Notes under the pieces: generated by a model
What the model was told of the DNA's origin: nothing
Databases searched by the model: none
Seen by the model: only the letters and a program-made list of their open reading frames with translations
Position numbers and translations under genes: made by a program
In this document: positions 50,195 to 58,300 of the stretch, one piece after another
How the letters are laid out: every line of letters starts with the position of its first letter
Numbering within the stretch: the stretch's first letter is position 1
NCBI GenBank assembly: GCA_004558145.1
Contig: SFDQ01000004.1
Coordinates: 124,001 to 188,000 of the forward strand
Reading direction: 5' to 3'
Source of the DNA: Oscillospiraceae bacterium
Lineage (GTDB): Bacteria; Bacillota_A; Clostridia; Oscillospirales; Ruminococcaceae
Length of the DNA: 64,000 bases

Positions 50195-50259
50195 AATAAA
50201 AGACGCGTGACATTCAACTGGATTTACGCAGTTCAATGCCACACGTCTCGCCTTTTATT
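50195..50259 (-). repeat. 65-bp imperfect inverted repeat in the DUF2798 leader
   Basis: The arms begin AATAAAAG (50195-50202) and end CTTTTATT (50252-50259). They pair through GACG, GTG, CATT and AACTG/CAGTT segments with a few bulges around an 8-nt loop. Leftward the hairpin is followed by CTTTG, a weak U-tract. It could be an attenuator, a structured leader RNA or a remnant of a small mobile element. Confidence 0.55.
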
Positions 50260-50388
50260 TTAGCGGATGGCACGCCGGTTGGCAAAGGAAGTTTTGCACA
50301 AAATCCGTCAGTTTTTCGCCCGTTTCTTCTCATTCGCCGCAGAGGCTGTTTGCGATTTTATACAAGAAAATGCGCATAAAATTACCAT

Positions 50389-50418
50389 TTTACCCACCCA
50401 AAAACGATAAAATATACT
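50389..50418 (+). promoter_or_regulatory. Promoter of tRNA-Arg
   Basis: TTTACC (50389-50394), 18-bp spacer, TATACT (50413-50418), 7 bp before the mature 5' end. Confidence 0.6.
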
Positions 50419-50425
50419 AGGTCCT

Positions 50426-50502
50426 GCGGTTGTAGCTCAGTTGGATAGAGTGATTGGCTACGAACCAATAGGTCGGGGGTTCGAGCCCCTCCAACCGCAC
50501 CA
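50426..50502 (+). tRNA. tRNA-Arg (anticodon ACG)
   Basis: The 77-nt tRNA has acceptor stem GCGGTTG/CAACCGC, D-loop AGCTCAGTTGGATAGAG, anticodon stem ATTGG/CCAAT with loop CTACGAA (anticodon ACG at 50460-50462), T-arm GGGGGTTCGAGCCCC and encoded CCA. Anticodon ACG, with A34 deaminated to inosine, reads CGN arginine codons. Confidence 0.97.
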
Positions 50503-50540
50503 ATGCCAGAGCAAAGTTCGCTTTGCTCCGGCATTTTTTA
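50502..50540 (+). terminator. Terminator of tRNA-Arg
   Basis: The stem AATGCC-GAGCAAAG / CTTTGCTC-GGCATT has a TTCG tetraloop and is followed by TTTTATTT. Confidence 0.93.
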
Positions 50541-50585
50541 TTTTCTGCGGACACCGGGCGCGGCACGGCCCCCGCCTTCCGCAGC

Positions 50586-50687
50586 AAAAAAACAAGGGCC
50601 CCCGGGGAAATATTTCCCGGGGGCTTATTTCTTTTTCTGCAAAGAGGCCGGGCGGTGCATCCCCTTTTGGGGGACACACCGCCCGGC
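50586..50687 (-). terminator. Two tandem hairpins terminating the surface-protein gene
   Basis: The first, reading leftward, has stem GCCGGGCGGTG / CACCGCCCGGC (50647-50687) with an inner CCCC/GGGG. The second (50598-50624) pairs GCCCCC/GGGGGC with inner AAATA-type pairs and is followed leftward by T7 (50586-50592). Confidence 0.85.
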
Positions 50688-50724
50688 TTTATCGCTTAGA
50701 GTTTTTCAGGACCTACGCGCAGCA

Positions 50725-53700
50725 TCAGTACTGCTCACGGGGCTGGTCGTCCTCCTGGGCGCCGTTGCGGCCCAGCACGAGCAGCACCACCTGCACCACG
50801 GCGATCAGCGCCATGATGAGGGTCCACTTATCGGTCATGGCCATGGGCAGGCTCATGTCCTCGGTCACGAAGAAGGCGACCAGGGCGACGATCGCGGGAA
50901 CGATGCCCAGCAGATGCGCCATACCGGTCTTGCGCGCGAAGCGCAGCGCCAGCATGACCAGACCAGCCACAACGGTGAGCACCATCAGGATCAGGTTGAG
51001 CAGAGCCCAGTTGCCTTCACCAGGAGCGCCCGCCTGCGCGGTCTCCTCGTCCTCGATGTTTTCGGTCTTATCCTCTTCCTTGTCGGCATCGGTGTCGGGA
51101 GAAGCCTGAGGAGTCTCCTCCTCTTCGATATCCTCGACCTCCGCAGGCTCCTCTTCCTCCTCATCCGGAGTCACAGGGGCGACAGGGGTCACCGGGGTCT
51201 CGGGCTCCACCGGCACGGGCACAGGGGTGGGATTCGGGTTCGGATTCGGGGTCGGGGTGGTGCCGCCGCCGCCACCAGAGGTGCCGATGGTGAACACGCC
51301 CGGAAGCAGAGTCACGTCGTAGTTGCCGGTCACATCGGTGCCGCCGGCAACGATCTTGAAGGTCTTGATGGTGACATCGTAGATGCCCAGCTCATCGGTG
51401 TAGCCGCCATAGGTCACGCCGGTGATGCTCTGGCCGCTGACCACACTGCCGGCAGTGATGGCATAGGTGAAAGAGGGGATGGGCTCGCCGTCGGTGATCT
51501 TGTCGTCGTTGACCTTCAGGGTCAGGGGCCGCTTGGTGACCTCCACACTGTAAACGCCGGGGGCTTCGTAGGTGGCGTAATTGCCGTAGGTGAAGCGCAC
51601 CTTGACGTTCTCCACCTTATCCACGTTGGTCAGGCTGGGAGCGGTCTCGCTCCAGGCGCCGCCCGCGATCTGGTATTCCACCTTGTAGTCGCTGGCGGAG
51701 GTGCCGTCGGGGTAGCTGATGTACAGGCCGTGGGCCTGGCCGTCATAGGTGGAGGAGGTGTTGCCCACAGTGGGCTGCAGAGCAGCAGGCAACGGAGCCT
51801 TCACAGTGAGCTTGCCGGCCACAGGGGTGACGGAGTAGTTGTTGGAAATGTTGTTTCCGGCGGCGTCCTTGATCACCCAGGAATCCTTCACCAGGGTGAT
51901 GGTGTACTCGCCGGCCACTTCGTTGTTGTAGTCCTCGTTGACCTTCCAATCGGCCAAAGTATGGCCCAGGCTGGTCAGCAGGCCGGTGTTCTCGCCTTCC
52001 GCAGAAGGAATGACGGTGAAGGTGGGGGTCTCGCCTTCCAGGATGGTGACATCCTGCACCGTCAGGTCCAGGGGACGAGGCATGACGACGATGGACGTCT
52101 CAACAGTCAGGGGACGATGCGGGTCCATGGTGGAGAGGTATTCAAAGGTCACCCGCACCTTCAGGACGCCGGCGTCGGTCTGCTCGGGCACCTGCCCATA
52201 GGGAAGTTCGTTCCAGGTCTTGGTCTCCTCGTTCCAGACTTCGTAGGTCACTTCGAAGTACTTTCCGGGGTAGAGTTCCTTGTAGTTGATGGTCAGGCCG
52301 TGCGCATTTCCGTCGTAGGTAACGGTGGTGCCCACCACTTCGGGCTTCATGTCATCAGGGAGCTCCGGCAGGGGGTTCACCACGATGATGCCGTCCACAT
52401 GCCATTCCAGCTTGGTCTTGGTGTCGTCGGTCCAGGCCGCCTTGGCCACATCCCAGCCCTTGAAGTCATAGGTGCCGGGGGTGGTGGAGCCTTTGCTGTA
52501 TGTGTACTTGACGCCATCCACTTCGATATCCGGGAAGGTGAGCTTAGAAGGCTCGGTCACCTTGTCCAGGTTGGTGCTGTCCAGCTCGATGGGGTCGTCA
52601 GCATAATCCCACACGGGCGCGCCGAAGGCCACAGAACCGGTGCCCACAAAGGTGTAGTCAGAGACCTCGGTCTTGCCCTCTTCATGGATGTAGAACTTGG
52701 CTTCGTAGGAAGTTTTGGGCTGAGCAGTCAGCCGCATATCCACCTGATAGGTGTCGTCGCCGAACCAGACCAGGATGTCATCGTCGGTCCATTTCGCGCC
52801 AATGGTGATGTTGAAGTTGTACCAGCCGTCGGCGTCGGGCTTCAGTTCGCCCTTGTCGATCGTGCCGTTTTTCTTGGTGAGCTCAAGCTGAGGATTCTCA
52901 TAGCCATCCTGCAGTTTGAAGCGGAAGTTCACGACCTGATAGTGGCCCTCGATGAAGTCCAGAGCGTCGCAGTTGAAGAACGGCACCTGATTGGGCCAGC
53001 TGTTCACGTCAAAGGACTGCCATTCTCCGTCGGGACCGCAGTATTCCAGAGCCGCGATGCCCTCCAGCTCGTTGACATTGACAGCTTTGTCCACCCACTT
53101 GCGGCAGTCAACGCTGTTAAAGGTGATGTCGCCCTGAACATTGGTCACATCAATGGTGTACTTGGTGCGCAGCAGGCCGTTCACCATCACGACATCGTGA
53201 TACGTGACGGTCACCGTGCCGCCGTTCAGCTGGGTAACCGCCGGGGTGTCGTCCGCGTTCAGCGGAAGCTGCAAAGCCTTTTCCTCGGTGCCGTCCAGAA
53301 CGGTGAGGGACTGGATCAGCTTGGTCACGCCAAGGTCGTTGGGGCCGTAGACGGTCAGCTGCAGGGATTCACCCTCCTTGACCTCGACAGGAAGCTCCTC
53401 AACGATATCCACGCCGGTGGACTCGAAGTCCTGGCTCTTGTCCACGGTGTAAATGTTGGTGATGGGTTTGGTGGTAACGGTGATCTCGGTGTTCTTCAGA
53501 TTGCCGGTCCCGGAGAAATAGAAGCCGTAGGTACAACCTTTGGCCATGGCTTCCGCCTGACGGCCCTCAAACTCTTCCAGTTTGTAGCCATCGGTCAGAG
53601 GCAGCGTTTCGTAGGCATTCAGGCTCTCGGAGATCTGCAGTTCGTCCAGCTCATAGCCCTCGGGGATGTAGACGAAGAAGTAAGCCGCACGTCCCTCCAG

Positions 53701-54258
53701 CATGGCGAAGTCCAGAGAATCGCCGCGAGTCAGCTCTTTCAGTTCGCTGACTTCAAAGTGGACGCCAAGCGCGTCATACTCGCGGGTGGCGTACCACAGC
53801 CGCACGCCGTCGCTGGAGTCGTTGCTGAAAATGAACGAGATGCCATAGTCGCCTCTGGGCGACGCACTGCCCAAGGCCGCCGGCGCGGGAGCCGCGACCT
53901 TCGCGGGCTTCAAAGCATCCTGCTCCACGGCAGGCTCTTCGGCGGGCTCGGTGCTGTCCGCCACGGGCTCGGTGCTGTCCGCCACGGGCTCGCTGTCATC
54001 CACAACAGGCTCGGTGCCGTCCACAGCGGGCTCGGTGCCGTCCACAGCGGGCTCAGTGCCGTCCACAGCGGGCTCGGTGTTGTCCACCACGGGCTCGGTG
54101 GTATCCACAACAGGCTCTTCATCCGCGATGGCCGTGACAGTGCTGCTCACGGGCACTTCGTCGCCCGCGAACACACTGGCCGGGGCCAGCGTGAAGATCA
54201 GCCCAAGCGCGAGCACCAGGCTGACAAGCCGCTGAGCCGCTCCTGACTTTTTCTTCAT
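50725..54258 (-). CDS. Large MBG-domain surface protein with C-terminal membrane anchor
   Basis: The 1177-residue protein has a Sec signal (cleavage near VFA-GD, residue 31), eight tandem 7-residue repeats of VxDxTEP type (residues 50-105) and a long middle part. Two or more MBG/YDG-type domains (PLDLTVQDVTILEGETPTFT; PLTLKVNDDKITDGEPIPSF) lie at about 740-1010. A Pro/Asn and acidic linker (1015-1080) leads to three C-terminal membrane helices. There is no LPXTG motif, so it stays in the membrane by its helices. It is likely an adhesin or surface-layer-associated protein. ATG 54258 follows AAGGAGG. It has its own promoter beside a pilus operon. Confidence 0.85.
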   Translation of the reverse strand: MKKKSGAAQRLVSLVLALGLIFTLAPASVFAGDEVPVSSTVTAIADEEPVVDTTEPVVDNTEPAVDGTEPAVDGTEPAVDGTEPVVDDSEPVADSTEPVADSTEPAEEPAVEQDALKPAKVAAPAPAALGSASPRGDYGISFIFSNDSSDGVRLWYATREYDALGVHFEVSELKELTRGDSLDFAMLEGRAAYFFVYIPEGYELDELQISESLNAYETLPLTDGYKLEEFEGRQAEAMAKGCTYGFYFSGTGNLKNTEITVTTKPITNIYTVDKSQDFESTGVDIVEELPVEVKEGESLQLTVYGPNDLGVTKLIQSLTVLDGTEEKALQLPLNADDTPAVTQLNGGTVTVTYHDVVMVNGLLRTKYTIDVTNVQGDITFNSVDCRKWVDKAVNVNELEGIAALEYCGPDGEWQSFDVNSWPNQVPFFNCDALDFIEGHYQVVNFRFKLQDGYENPQLELTKKNGTIDKGELKPDADGWYNFNITIGAKWTDDDILVWFGDDTYQVDMRLTAQPKTSYEAKFYIHEEGKTEVSDYTFVGTGSVAFGAPVWDYADDPIELDSTNLDKVTEPSKLTFPDIEVDGVKYTYSKGSTTPGTYDFKGWDVAKAAWTDDTKTKLEWHVDGIIVVNPLPELPDDMKPEVVGTTVTYDGNAHGLTINYKELYPGKYFEVTYEVWNEETKTWNELPYGQVPEQTDAGVLKVRVTFEYLSTMDPHRPLTVETSIVVMPRPLDLTVQDVTILEGETPTFTVIPSAEGENTGLLTSLGHTLADWKVNEDYNNEVAGEYTITLVKDSWVIKDAAGNNISNNYSVTPVAGKLTVKAPLPAALQPTVGNTSSTYDGQAHGLYISYPDGTSASDYKVEYQIAGGAWSETAPSLTNVDKVENVKVRFTYGNYATYEAPGVYSVEVTKRPLTLKVNDDKITDGEPIPSFTYAITAGSVVSGQSITGVTYGGYTDELGIYDVTIKTFKIVAGGTDVTGNYDVTLLPGVFTIGTSGGGGGTTPTPNPNPNPTPVPVPVEPETPVTPVAPVTPDEEEEEPAEVEDIEEEETPQASPDTDADKEEDKTENIEDEETAQAGAPGEGNWALLNLILMVLTVVAGLVMLALRFARKTGMAHLLGIVPAIVALVAFFVTEDMSLPMAMTDKWTLIMALIAVVQVVLLVLGRNGAQEDDQPREQY
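53944..54111 (-). repeat. Eight-copy 21-bp tandem repeat (VxDxTEP heptapeptide)
   Basis: Consecutive 21-bp units encode VVDTTEP, VVDNTEP, three AVDGTEP, VVDDSEP and two VADSTEP. Units of 21 bp keep frame, so copy number can vary without breaking the gene. Identical copies in the middle point to recent duplication. Confidence 0.9.
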
Positions 54259-54371
54259 AAAGAATCCTCCTTTTCCAACGCGCCCTTCGGCGGACGCGGT
54301 GACACAATGCGCGGTGCCGGCTCCCCCAAAAAAGGGGAGCACAACAAGCGGGTACTGCCCGCTACGGTATC

Positions 54372-54406
54372 ATCATATCAGCCGCCGGTCACAAACCGGT
54401 CACAAA
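54372..54406 (-). promoter_or_regulatory. Promoter with tandem 11-bp repeats for the surface protein
   Basis: The -10 is TATGAT (minus strand, 54372-54377). Two exact tandem copies of TTTGTGACCGG (54385-54406) occupy the -35 region, where no hexamer consensus exists. An 11-bp direct repeat matches OmpR-type activator sites. Confidence 0.55.
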
Positions 54407-54431
54407 AAAATCCCGCGCAGCTGCGCGGGAT
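54404..54431 (-). terminator. Terminator of the pilus operon
   Basis: The perfect 20-bp palindrome TCCCGCGCAGCTGCGCGGGA (54411-54430) is followed leftward by T7. It ends the operon whose last gene stops at 54623. Confidence 0.88.
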
Positions 54432-54622
54432 GTGAAAAAATCGGCTTTAAAGGGGAAAATCGGAACAAATCTTATTTAGAAGCAAAAAAACGGGTGGTTT
54501 TTTATAATTTCTGTCAAATTACTAACCAAAAAATCAGCAGTTTGCCGACCCTTTGATTTCGCCCCAGCATGCTCCTGCGGCGGCGCCTGCTTTTTGTGAC
54601 CGGGGCCCGGCCCGATGCCCAA
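54432..54622. other. AT-rich gap without a gene
   Basis: Of the 364 bp between the surface-protein start and the SARP stop, this part is unusually AT-rich. It contains TTGACA on the minus strand near 54518 but no fitting -10. I see no gene or clear RNA. Confidence 0.5.
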
Positions 54623-55831
54623 TCACACGATGGGCTCGGGCAGGCCGGTGGAGATGTCGATGCGCATGCTGGAGCTGAGGCCGGAGGCCTTCCAGCCCTT
54701 GAGCAGCCGCTCCGCCACCACGCCGCTGTCGCCCGGCTGACGCACCGAGAGCATCAGCACATACTGGTTGCGGCTGTAGCGGCTGAACACGTCGCCCTTG
54801 CGCAGAGTGTTCTTGATGATCTCACGCAGCTGCAGCATCACACGGGCAGTCTCCTGCTTGCTCATGGCCTGCCCGCCGGTGCTCTGCAGCCCCACCAGCA
54901 GCAGGACCACCGTGTTGTCCACCCGCACGGCGCTGCGCACCACCATATGATACATGTGCTTGAACACTTCGTAGGGGCAGAAATAGGCGCCGCGGATGGG
55001 CCGGTCGTCCCGGGTGACCTCGTCCAGGTCCTTCTGGATCTGGTGGATGTCGTCCACCGTGTTGGTGCCTTCGCTGGCCCAGCGGAAAATGCTCTGCAGT
55101 TCCGGGCCCAGCACCTCGCCGGTCTCGTCCAGGAACATGTTGGAAATGATGGGGTAATGGTTCAGGATGGCGTTCTTCATGTTCAGCTGCTTGAGGGCGG
55201 TGAAATGCCGCAGATACAGCTCCTCGCTGAGGGGCTCCAGCAGCAGGGCCCGGCTGCAGATGTCCAGCACTTCCTGGGCGCTGCTCCTCTCGCCGCCCGC
55301 CAACAGCAGGTCGCAGGCACGCAGCACCACCGACAGATACTTCTGGCTCAGCGCGCTGGCCTTGGGCAGCACCCAGCGCCGCCCTGAAAGGCTGGGCAAA
55401 AAGTCGCCGGTGTACTGATCCAGAAAATCGCGGCAAAGCTCCAGCTGGCGCGCGGGGTCTTTTTCCGACCGGCCCTGGCGGAACAGGGCATTGAGGGTCT
55501 GCACATCCAGCTGCACCGGCGTGGCCGGGTTCCAGCAGTATTCCCGGTCCCGGGTCATGACGCAGTCGGCGGGCAGGCCCGCGGCCGTCAAGTGCTTGCG
55601 CAGGGAATATGCGGCGTTTTTCAGCGCGCCGGCGGGGTTCGCCACCTCGTCGTCTTCCCAGAGAGCCTCGCAGATCTGCTCGTTGGTGAGCGGCTCGTCC
55701 ATGTTCAAAAGAAGGAAGATCAGCAGTTCCCAAGGCTTGTTGATCCGGGCGCCCTGCTCCAGCAGGACCTTGTCCCCTGCTTTGATGCGCAGTCCGCCCA
55801 GAGTTTCCACTTGAAGAAGCACGTTATTCAT
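54623..55831 (-). CDS. SARP/BTAD-type regulator with a GGDEF-like C-terminal domain
   Basis: The 402-residue protein has three parts. Residues 5-105 form an OmpR-like winged helix (LGGLRIKAGDK; KPWELLIFLLLN; LRKHLTAAGL). Residues 115-250 form a bacterial transcriptional activator (BTAD) TPR region (RACDLLLAGGERSSAQEVL). Residues 275-402 resemble a degenerate GGDEF domain: LREIIKNTLRKGDVFSRYSRNQYVLML aligns with R-x-GGDEF-x-x-L, but the signature is SRNQY, so no cyclase activity is expected. It is the last gene of the pilus operon, 23 bp after pilT, and just downstream of a GGDEF/EAL enzyme locus. It may regulate the surface protein or the pilus. Confidence 0.85.
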   Translation of the reverse strand: MNNVLLQVETLGGLRIKAGDKVLLEQGARINKPWELLIFLLLNMDEPLTNEQICEALWEDDEVANPAGALKNAAYSLRKHLTAAGLPADCVMTRDREYCWNPATPVQLDVQTLNALFRQGRSEKDPARQLELCRDFLDQYTGDFLPSLSGRRWVLPKASALSQKYLSVVLRACDLLLAGGERSSAQEVLDICSRALLLEPLSEELYLRHFTALKQLNMKNAILNHYPIISNMFLDETGEVLGPELQSIFRWASEGTNTVDDIHQIQKDLDEVTRDDRPIRGAYFCPYEVFKHMYHMVVRSAVRVDNTVVLLLVGLQSTGGQAMSKQETARVMLQLREIIKNTLRKGDVFSRYSRNQYVLMLSVRQPGDSGVVAERLLKGWKASGLSSSMRIDISTGLPEPIV

Positions 55832-55854
55832 CGTTTTTCCTCCTTCGTGCCCGG

Positions 55855-56925
55855 TCAAAGCGCGGCCAGGGCGGCCAGGCGTTTTTCCATGGCTTCGTAA
55901 TGGATGCTGTAGGTGAGCGCGGTCTCTTTTGTGATGCGCTGCTGCTGCACCAGCCGCAGAAGGCTGGCGTCCATGGTGCACATGCCCTCCGCCGCGCCGG
56001 CCTGGATGGCCGCGTCGATCTGGTGGGACTTGGCCTCCCGGATGAGGGTGCGGATGGCGGTGTTGGAATACATCACCTCAAAAGCCACTGTCTGGCCTCC
56101 GTCCACGGTGGGCACCAGCTGCTGGCTGATGACCGCCTGCAGCACCATGCTCAGCTGGATGCGCACCTGATTCTGCTGGCTGGCGGGGAACACGTCCACG
56201 ATGCGGTCCACCGTGCTGGCGGCGCCGGTGGTGTGCAGGGTGCTGAACAGCAGCTGGCCGGTCTCGGCGGCGGTCATGGCCACCTCGATGGTCTCCCGGT
56301 CCCGCATCTCGCCCAAAAGGATGATGTCCGGGCTTTCCCGCAGGGCGCTGCGCAGCGCTGCCAGATAGCTGGGGGAATCGCTGCCGATCTCCCGCTGGGT
56401 CACGATGCTCTTGCCGTGGCGGTGGATGTATTCGATGGGGTCCTCCATGGTGATGATGTGGCCCTCGCGCCGGTGGTTGATGCGGTCGATCATACAGGCC
56501 AGCGTGGTGGATTTGCCGCTGCCCGCCGGGCCGGTGACCAGCACAAGCCCCTTCATCCGGTCGGCGGCGGCCAGCACTTCTTCAGGGATGGACAGCGCCG
56601 CCGGGTCGGGCAGGCCAAAGCGGATGACCCGCAGCACCACCGCCAGCGACCCGCGCTGGTGGAGCACACTGGCCCGGAAGCGGCCCATCTCACGGATGGC
56701 AAAGGAGAAGTCATCGTCCGCGTCGCCGGCTGCCACCCGTGCCATATTCCGGCCGCAGAGGGCATAAATGGCCTCCACGACGGCCCCGGTGTCCTCAGGC
56801 ATGAGCGGCTCGCCCTCCCGGCGCTGCCGCCCGCTGATCTTATAGGTCAGCGGCAGGCCGGCGACCACGAAAATGTCCGAAGCGCCCAGGTCCAGCGCCC
56901 GCTTGAGAATGTCGGTGATCTCCAT
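55855..56925 (-). CDS. pilT: PilT-type twitching ATPase
   Basis: The 356-residue ATPase has Walker A GPAGSGKST, Asp box IITMEDPIEYIH, Walker B DIILLGEMRDRETIEVA, His box LLFSTLHTTGA and the PilT-type AIRTLIREAK motif near residue 285. PilT powers pilus retraction. The pilus extension ATPase PilB is not in the window. ATG 56925 lies just after a GGAGAGGG site. It lies between a small membrane protein gene and the SARP regulator gene. Confidence 0.94.
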   Translation of the reverse strand: MEITDILKRALDLGASDIFVVAGLPLTYKISGRQRREGEPLMPEDTGAVVEAIYALCGRNMARVAAGDADDDFSFAIREMGRFRASVLHQRGSLAVVLRVIRFGLPDPAALSIPEEVLAAADRMKGLVLVTGPAGSGKSTTLACMIDRINHRREGHIITMEDPIEYIHRHGKSIVTQREIGSDSPSYLAALRSALRESPDIILLGEMRDRETIEVAMTAAETGQLLFSTLHTTGAASTVDRIVDVFPASQQNQVRIQLSMVLQAVISQQLVPTVDGGQTVAFEVMYSNTAIRTLIREAKSHQIDAAIQAGAAEGMCTMDASLLRLVQQQRITKETALTYSIHYEAMEKRLAALAAL

Positions 56926-56946
56926 GTTCCCTCTCCTCCCCTTCTG

Positions 56947-57366
56947 TCAAAAACTGCCGTCCCACAAATCCAGGCTCTCGTCCGCCTGCCATTCCTGGCT
57001 CAGCTGCCAGGAGTCGATGCGCCAGCCGCCGTCCTCCGCAAGGACGAGGCGCACCGTCAGGCGGCGGCCTTCCTCTCCTTCTATCACGGTCTCCAGAACG
57101 CCCTGTTCGTCCGCCGCAAGGCCGCCGGGCAGGCTCGCGCCCTCCGCCAGGGCTGCGTCCACCTGGGCAAGCCAGCGCCAGGCCTCATTCTCACATTCCG
57201 CGTCCAGCTCAAAGCGCTCCATCGCCCGCTCCGCCAGAGCCAGGTCCGCCCGGGCGGTGGAGAAAGCCAGCACCGCCAGCACCGCCAGACACACCGCCAC
57301 CACCGCGATGAGCAGCGTCAGCGCGCCGGAGCGCACCGGCATATGGGCATGTTCTTTATACCGCAT
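56947..57366 (-). CDS. Small membrane-anchored pilus-locus protein
   Basis: The 139-residue protein has one N-terminal helix (about residues 13-38) and an extracytoplasmic acidic domain. No named family was recognised. No prepilin cleavage motif is seen (no G/A-F-x-x-x-E before the helix). Position between pseudopilin and pilT genes suggests a minor pilin or assembly factor. Ends SLDLWDGSF. Confidence 0.75.
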   Translation of the reverse strand: MRYKEHAHMPVRSGALTLLIAVVAVCLAVLAVLAFSTARADLALAERAMERFELDAECENEAWRWLAQVDAALAEGASLPGGLAADEQGVLETVIEGEEGRRLTVRLVLAEDGGWRIDSWQLSQEWQADESLDLWDGSF

Positions 57367-57390
57367 GGGTGCTTCCTCCCTTCCGACCGG

Positions 57391-57798
57391 TCAGTCCGGC
57401 CAGTAGCGCACGAAATCAAAGCTGCAGAGCTCCTCTCCCGCAGTGGTGCGCACCGCGAGGCGCAGGGTAACGGTGCGGCCCGCCGTCTGGGGCTGCTCCG
57501 TCAGTTCCATAGAGAGGCGGTAGGACTCGCCGCTGGGGCCGGTGCGCTCCACCTCGCCCCCCGCGGCGTCCGTTTCTTCCAGCCCTGCCAGCCGCAGGAA
57601 ATCCGCCTCATCCGCGGCGGCATAGAATTCTTCGCTCACATTCTGGGCCAGACGCTGGGCGTCGGTGAGGCGGCGGGCCTCCAGCGCCTGCGTGCGGGCC
57701 GCACTGAACAGCTGGGCCAGCACAGCGGTCAGCCCCAGCAGGAACACCGTGAGCAGCAGGCATTCCACATAAAAAGCCATGGATCTGTGCCGGTTCAT
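57391..57798 (-). CDS. Pseudopilin-like membrane protein
   Basis: The 135-residue protein has a single N-terminal helix. AFYVECLLLTVFLLGL resembles a type IV pilin start with Glu at position +5 if cleavage follows Met7, but the usual Gly(-1) is missing. The rest is a small beta-rich domain ending FDFVRYW. The ATG overlaps the stop of the DUF4860-type gene (ATGA). It is probably a minor pilin of the system. Confidence 0.78.
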   Translation of the reverse strand: MNRHRSMAFYVECLLLTVFLLGLTAVLAQLFSAARTQALEARRLTDAQRLAQNVSEEFYAAADEADFLRLAGLEETDAAGGEVERTGPSGESYRLSMELTEQPQTAGRTVTLRLAVRTTAGEELCSFDFVRYWPD

Positions 57799-58262
57799 GC
57801 CGCACCTCCCCCGGCGCTGCGCAGCGCCGCGTCAGCGGTGTTTCCGTCCACCGTGAGGCGCAGCAGCGCAGGGCTGGCCCACTGGGCGGTGAACTCCTGT
57901 GCCGGAGCCAGCGGCTGGGCGGCCTCCGGGTCGGTGGCGGCGTCGGCGGCGCAGAACTGCTCCATCAGCCAGCCGTCCGCCAGATAGATGCGGAACTCAT
58001 AGCCGCTTTCCTGTTCGGTCAAAACCAGCATATCCCCTTCGGGGCCGCTGTCCAGCCGCACCGCGCCGGCGGCGTCGCCCGAGCGCACCCGGGCCACAAG
58101 GCTGCCCAGCGCCGCCCGCGTCTGCTCGTTGGCGGTCCGGCTGGCTTCCAGGCTGCCGTAGAGCCCGGCGCCCAGGGCGGTGAGCCAGAGGATGCAGCCC
58201 AGCATCAGCACGAACAGCGCCAGGGAAAACGCCGGTGTTGCCCGGCCGGACGAACGATGCAT
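57795..58262 (-). CDS. DUF4860-like pilin-type membrane protein
   Basis: The 155-residue protein has an N-terminal helix (PAFSLALFVLMLGCILWLTA) and an extracellular domain of about 110 residues (ESGYEFRIYLADGWLMEQF). It matches the DUF4860 family from memory, which occurs in clostridial pilus loci. ATG 58262 is used since AAAGGAGG precedes it; an upstream GTG lacks a ribosome site. Overlaps the next gene by 4 bases. Confidence 0.8.
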   Translation of the reverse strand: MHRSSGRATPAFSLALFVLMLGCILWLTALGAGLYGSLEASRTANEQTRAALGSLVARVRSGDAAGAVRLDSGPEGDMLVLTEQESGYEFRIYLADGWLMEQFCAADAATDPEAAQPLAPAQEFTAQWASPALLRLTVDGNTADAALRSAGGGAA

Positions 58263-58300
58263 GGGATGCCCTCCTTTCACTCAGCGGCCTGTGAGGCCGG

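Noticed and set aside
53944..54111. Regular repeats that might be a CRISPR array
   Set aside because: Units are 21 bp with no spacers, lie in frame inside a gene and encode a peptide repeat; no cas genes.
50503..54246. A rightward open frame of about 1247 codons
   Set aside because: Antisense to the surface-protein gene, which has a signal peptide, ribosome site and domain motifs on the other strand.
54299..54556. Small rightward open frame of 85 codons in the surface-protein upstream region
   Set aside because: No ribosome site, crosses the promoter and terminator of the leftward genes, and no recognisable composition.
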